From NCBI GenBank assembly GCA_022496185.1, contig WTXG01000519.1:1-16040 (forward strand): a DNA stretch of 16,040 bases, written 5' to 3'. The stretch comes from Multifurca ochricompacta (Eukaryota > Basidiomycota > Agaricomycetes > Russulales > Russulaceae). A program made the position numbers and the translations under genes. Shown here one piece after another: positions 14,378 through 16,040 of the stretch; the stretch's first letter is position 1; each line of letters begins with the position of its first letter. Under the pieces are notes generated by a model. It did no database searches and was not told where the DNA came from. It worked only from the letters and a program-made list of their open reading frames with translations.

Positions 14378-15574
14378 TCATTTGGGTCGGCTCTTCACTA
14401 TGTTCGAAGTCATCATTGGGGTTGGGAGATTGGTTCTTAACTCGTGCTTCGGCTGCTTCATAATCGATGGGGGATGACAGGCGTGTAGAAGGATGGGCAG
14501 AGGGAAGTTCTCGACAACTACTGTGGAGGCAGTGAAAGCGTCGACGGCGGCGTTGGCGGCATGAAAGACATGATTGATTGTTTGGTAGTAGGACGTTGCT
14601 GTGAGAGCATGTACTGGGGGATTGATTGGGGTCTGAGGCAGTTCTTTTAACTGTCCTTGGGCGCTTCTGGATGTCGGCGTGGAAGTCCGAGATAAGGACC
14701 GAGCAAAGATATTCCCGGCTGGCTCCCACGAGTTGTCGGAGTCTGGGAATCCTTTCCACTTAACAAGGTAGTGCAGCTTGCGCCCTCGGCCTTTACGTCG
14801 CGAGTCTAGAATCTGTTCCACTTCCCATTCTGCTTCTCCATCGATAAGGTCAGGGGGAGGTCTTGGGAAGTTTTCCCCATGGAGAGTGGTTTCTTTGTAA
14901 GGCGTTAGAAGCCTGGCATGGAAGACCGGATGAATTCTCCATGTGGGAGGGAGCTTGAGCTCGTATGACACATCTGACAGCTTCCTTGATATCTCAAATG
15001 GTCCGTGACGTCGGGGCGCTAGCTTGGCAGTTGGGTGTGACATATGAATGTTCTTCCCTTCCAGCCAGACAAGGTCATGGGTCTGATAAGGTGTGAATTT
15101 CGACAGTTTATCTGACAGGGTCTTTTGCGCCTTCAGCAGGTTCTCATTGGCCGATTTCCTGATTTCCTCCCATTGGCCGATATGCTGCGAAGCTGAGGGC
15201 ACGTTTGTGGGCTTCCCGGTCCAGGTGGTTCGTGGTGTCCATCCCATGATAAGTGAAAACGGGGAGGTCTTAGTAGTGCCGTTGGGCCAGGAGTTATGCG
15301 CGAACTCAGCCGTTGCTAGCCAATCAGCCCAGTCATCCTGTCGTCCATTGCACCAGAACCGAAGATATTGCTCAAGCCACTGGTTTGTCCTTTCTGATTG
15401 TCCATCTGTCTGTGGGTGATAGGCTGATGAAATGTTCTGGGTTATGTCTAGGATCTTGCAGAGTGCCTTGGCAAACGCGGAGGTGAAATGTGGGTCGCGG
15501 TCTGAAATGATCTTTTCAGGGAGGCCGTAATGTCTATAGACGTGATCAAGGTAGAGTTTGGCCACCCCTCTGCT
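14378..15574 (-). pseudogene. Minus-strand gypsy Pol: integrase core, C-terminus and chromodomain
   Basis: The frame starts in integrase sequence at about 15574 (VAKLYLDHVYRHYGLPEK) and shows the second and third catalytic residues, Asp at 15500-15502 (ISDRDPHF) and Glu at 15392-15394 (QTDGQSERTN), then KLAPRRHGPFEI and a chromodomain (about 14840-14705) with WEVEQIL, LHYLVKWKGFP and DNSWEP. Around 14690-14705 a shift moves the natural ending (LISDFHADIQ) into another frame, so the open frame that continues to 14378 is probably no longer authentic at its end. The role is the same as in the + strand element, but the sequence clearly belongs to a different family. Confidence 0.92.
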
Positions 15575-16040
15575 GTGATGGATTCGTTGCAAGGTATAAA
15601 CAACGCTGCCTTTGAACAGTCGTGATCGGTGACAGTTAAAATGGAGTCAAAACCTCTAGACATGGGAAGTTTCACGATGAAGTCCATGGCAATGGTTTGG
15701 AAGGGTTGTGAAGTCGTGGGTGTGATTGGGAATGGTGCTGGTGGGTGCGGGTGCGTGTTTACTTTGTTGGCTTGGCACTCTGCACATCCTTTCACATAAT
15801 CTTCTATGTCCTCTTCATGTTCGGCCACCAGTAGTCTCGTTTGGCCAGAGCGTATGTATTAGCAATGCCCGGGTGTCCAGCAGAAGGGAGGTCGTGGTGA
15901 AAATGGATCACCCCCTCTTAATGTTGTCGCCACCGGTGACAACGAGACGATCCCTGTCTTTCCACCACAAGCCATCGACTTGCTTCAGGTTATGGGCCTC
16001 TACCCAGGATTGGCATAACTGCTGATTCATATTTTTGTGA
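15565..16040 (-). pseudogene. Minus-strand gypsy Pol: end of RNase H linker and integrase N-terminus, off window
   Basis: Three frames must be joined. From 16040 to about 15911 a frame ends in VDGLWWKDRDRLVV, the usual linker after RNase H. After the C5 run at 15911-15915 (G5 on the coding strand, one base short) comes VIHFHHDLPSAGHPG and RDYWWPNM, the His part of the H2C2 zinc site. After another shift near 15845 comes DYVKGCAECQANK with the two Cys, then IAMDFIVKL with the first catalytic Asp at 15682-15684. The C4 run at 15565-15568 carries the next one-base loss before the following entry. The gene continues beyond the window edge. Confidence 0.87.

Larger units (their letters stand above)
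13269..16040 (-). mobile_element. Second Ty3/gypsy chromovirus, minus strand, 3' half
   Basis: Read on the minus strand from the window end: RNase H tail, H2C2 integrase, chromodomain, accessory ORF, polypurine tract and start of the 3' LTR. RT, protease, Gag and the 5' LTR would lie beyond 16040. The LTR is cut after 81 bp at 13269 where the + strand element ends. Its integrase is clearly related to, but distinct from, the other one, and its accessory ORF is unrelated to the other accessory ORF. Confidence 0.9.

Noticed and set aside
1..16040. tRNA or rRNA genes, CRISPR arrays, host protein genes
   Set aside because: No cloverleaf, rRNA core sequence, regular repeat-spacer pattern or non-transposon protein family was recognisable by eye. 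The copia primer-binding site is complementary to a tRNA but is not a tRNA gene.

Overview
The window is fungal genomic DNA, most likely from an agaricomycete (I suspect Rhizoctonia or a relative from the style of the polyproteins, but I cannot prove it). It contains no host gene that I can support. It is a nest of LTR retrotransposons: a broken Ty1/copia element, a solo LTR inside it, a nearly complete Ty3/gypsy chromovirus, and the 3' half of a second chromovirus on the opposite strand.

Layout. 1-572: non-coding DNA with short AGTCAA repeats. 573-902: putative 5' LTR of the copia element, followed directly by a primer-binding site matching the anticodon arm of initiator tRNA-Met (903-914) and a 914-base hairpin-rich leader. 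1829-5866: copia Gag, zinc knuckle, protease, integrase and the first part of reverse transcriptase, with two in-frame TGA stops and several frameshifts. A 604-bp solo LTR (5205-5808) with a perfect 5-bp target duplication (ACGTG) sits inside the copia RT just after YVDD; the reading frame resumes exactly behind it until position 5866.

5867-13268: a + strand Ty3/gypsy chromovirus with two LTRs, a self-priming type primer-binding site (11 nt after the 5' LTR pair exactly with an 11-nt stretch located where the transcript should start), Gag, protease, RT, RNase H, integrase with C-terminal chromodomain, and an additional 363-aa ORF between pol and the 3' LTR that ends in a canonical-looking SUMO-interaction motif. 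The outer flanks do not form a target duplication: the left flank is copia RT and the right flank is the LTR of another element, so the present structure is a recombinant (or an assembly join).

13269-16040: minus-strand chromovirus. Reading leftwards from the window end: RNase H tail, integrase, chromodomain, an accessory ORF with a coiled-coil-like middle and an array of Cys/His zinc knuckles, polypurine tract, and the first 81 bp of its 3' LTR, cut off by the + strand element.

How the parts work together: in each intact relative, Gag packages the RNA, protease/RT/RNase H copy it and the chromodomain integrase inserts it, probably into heterochromatin. Here every pol gene is interrupted, largely by single missing bases, several in homopolymer runs, so the copies are either dead or affected by consensus sequence errors. 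The most novel material is the pair of unrelated accessory ORFs in the 'env' position of the two chromoviruses.
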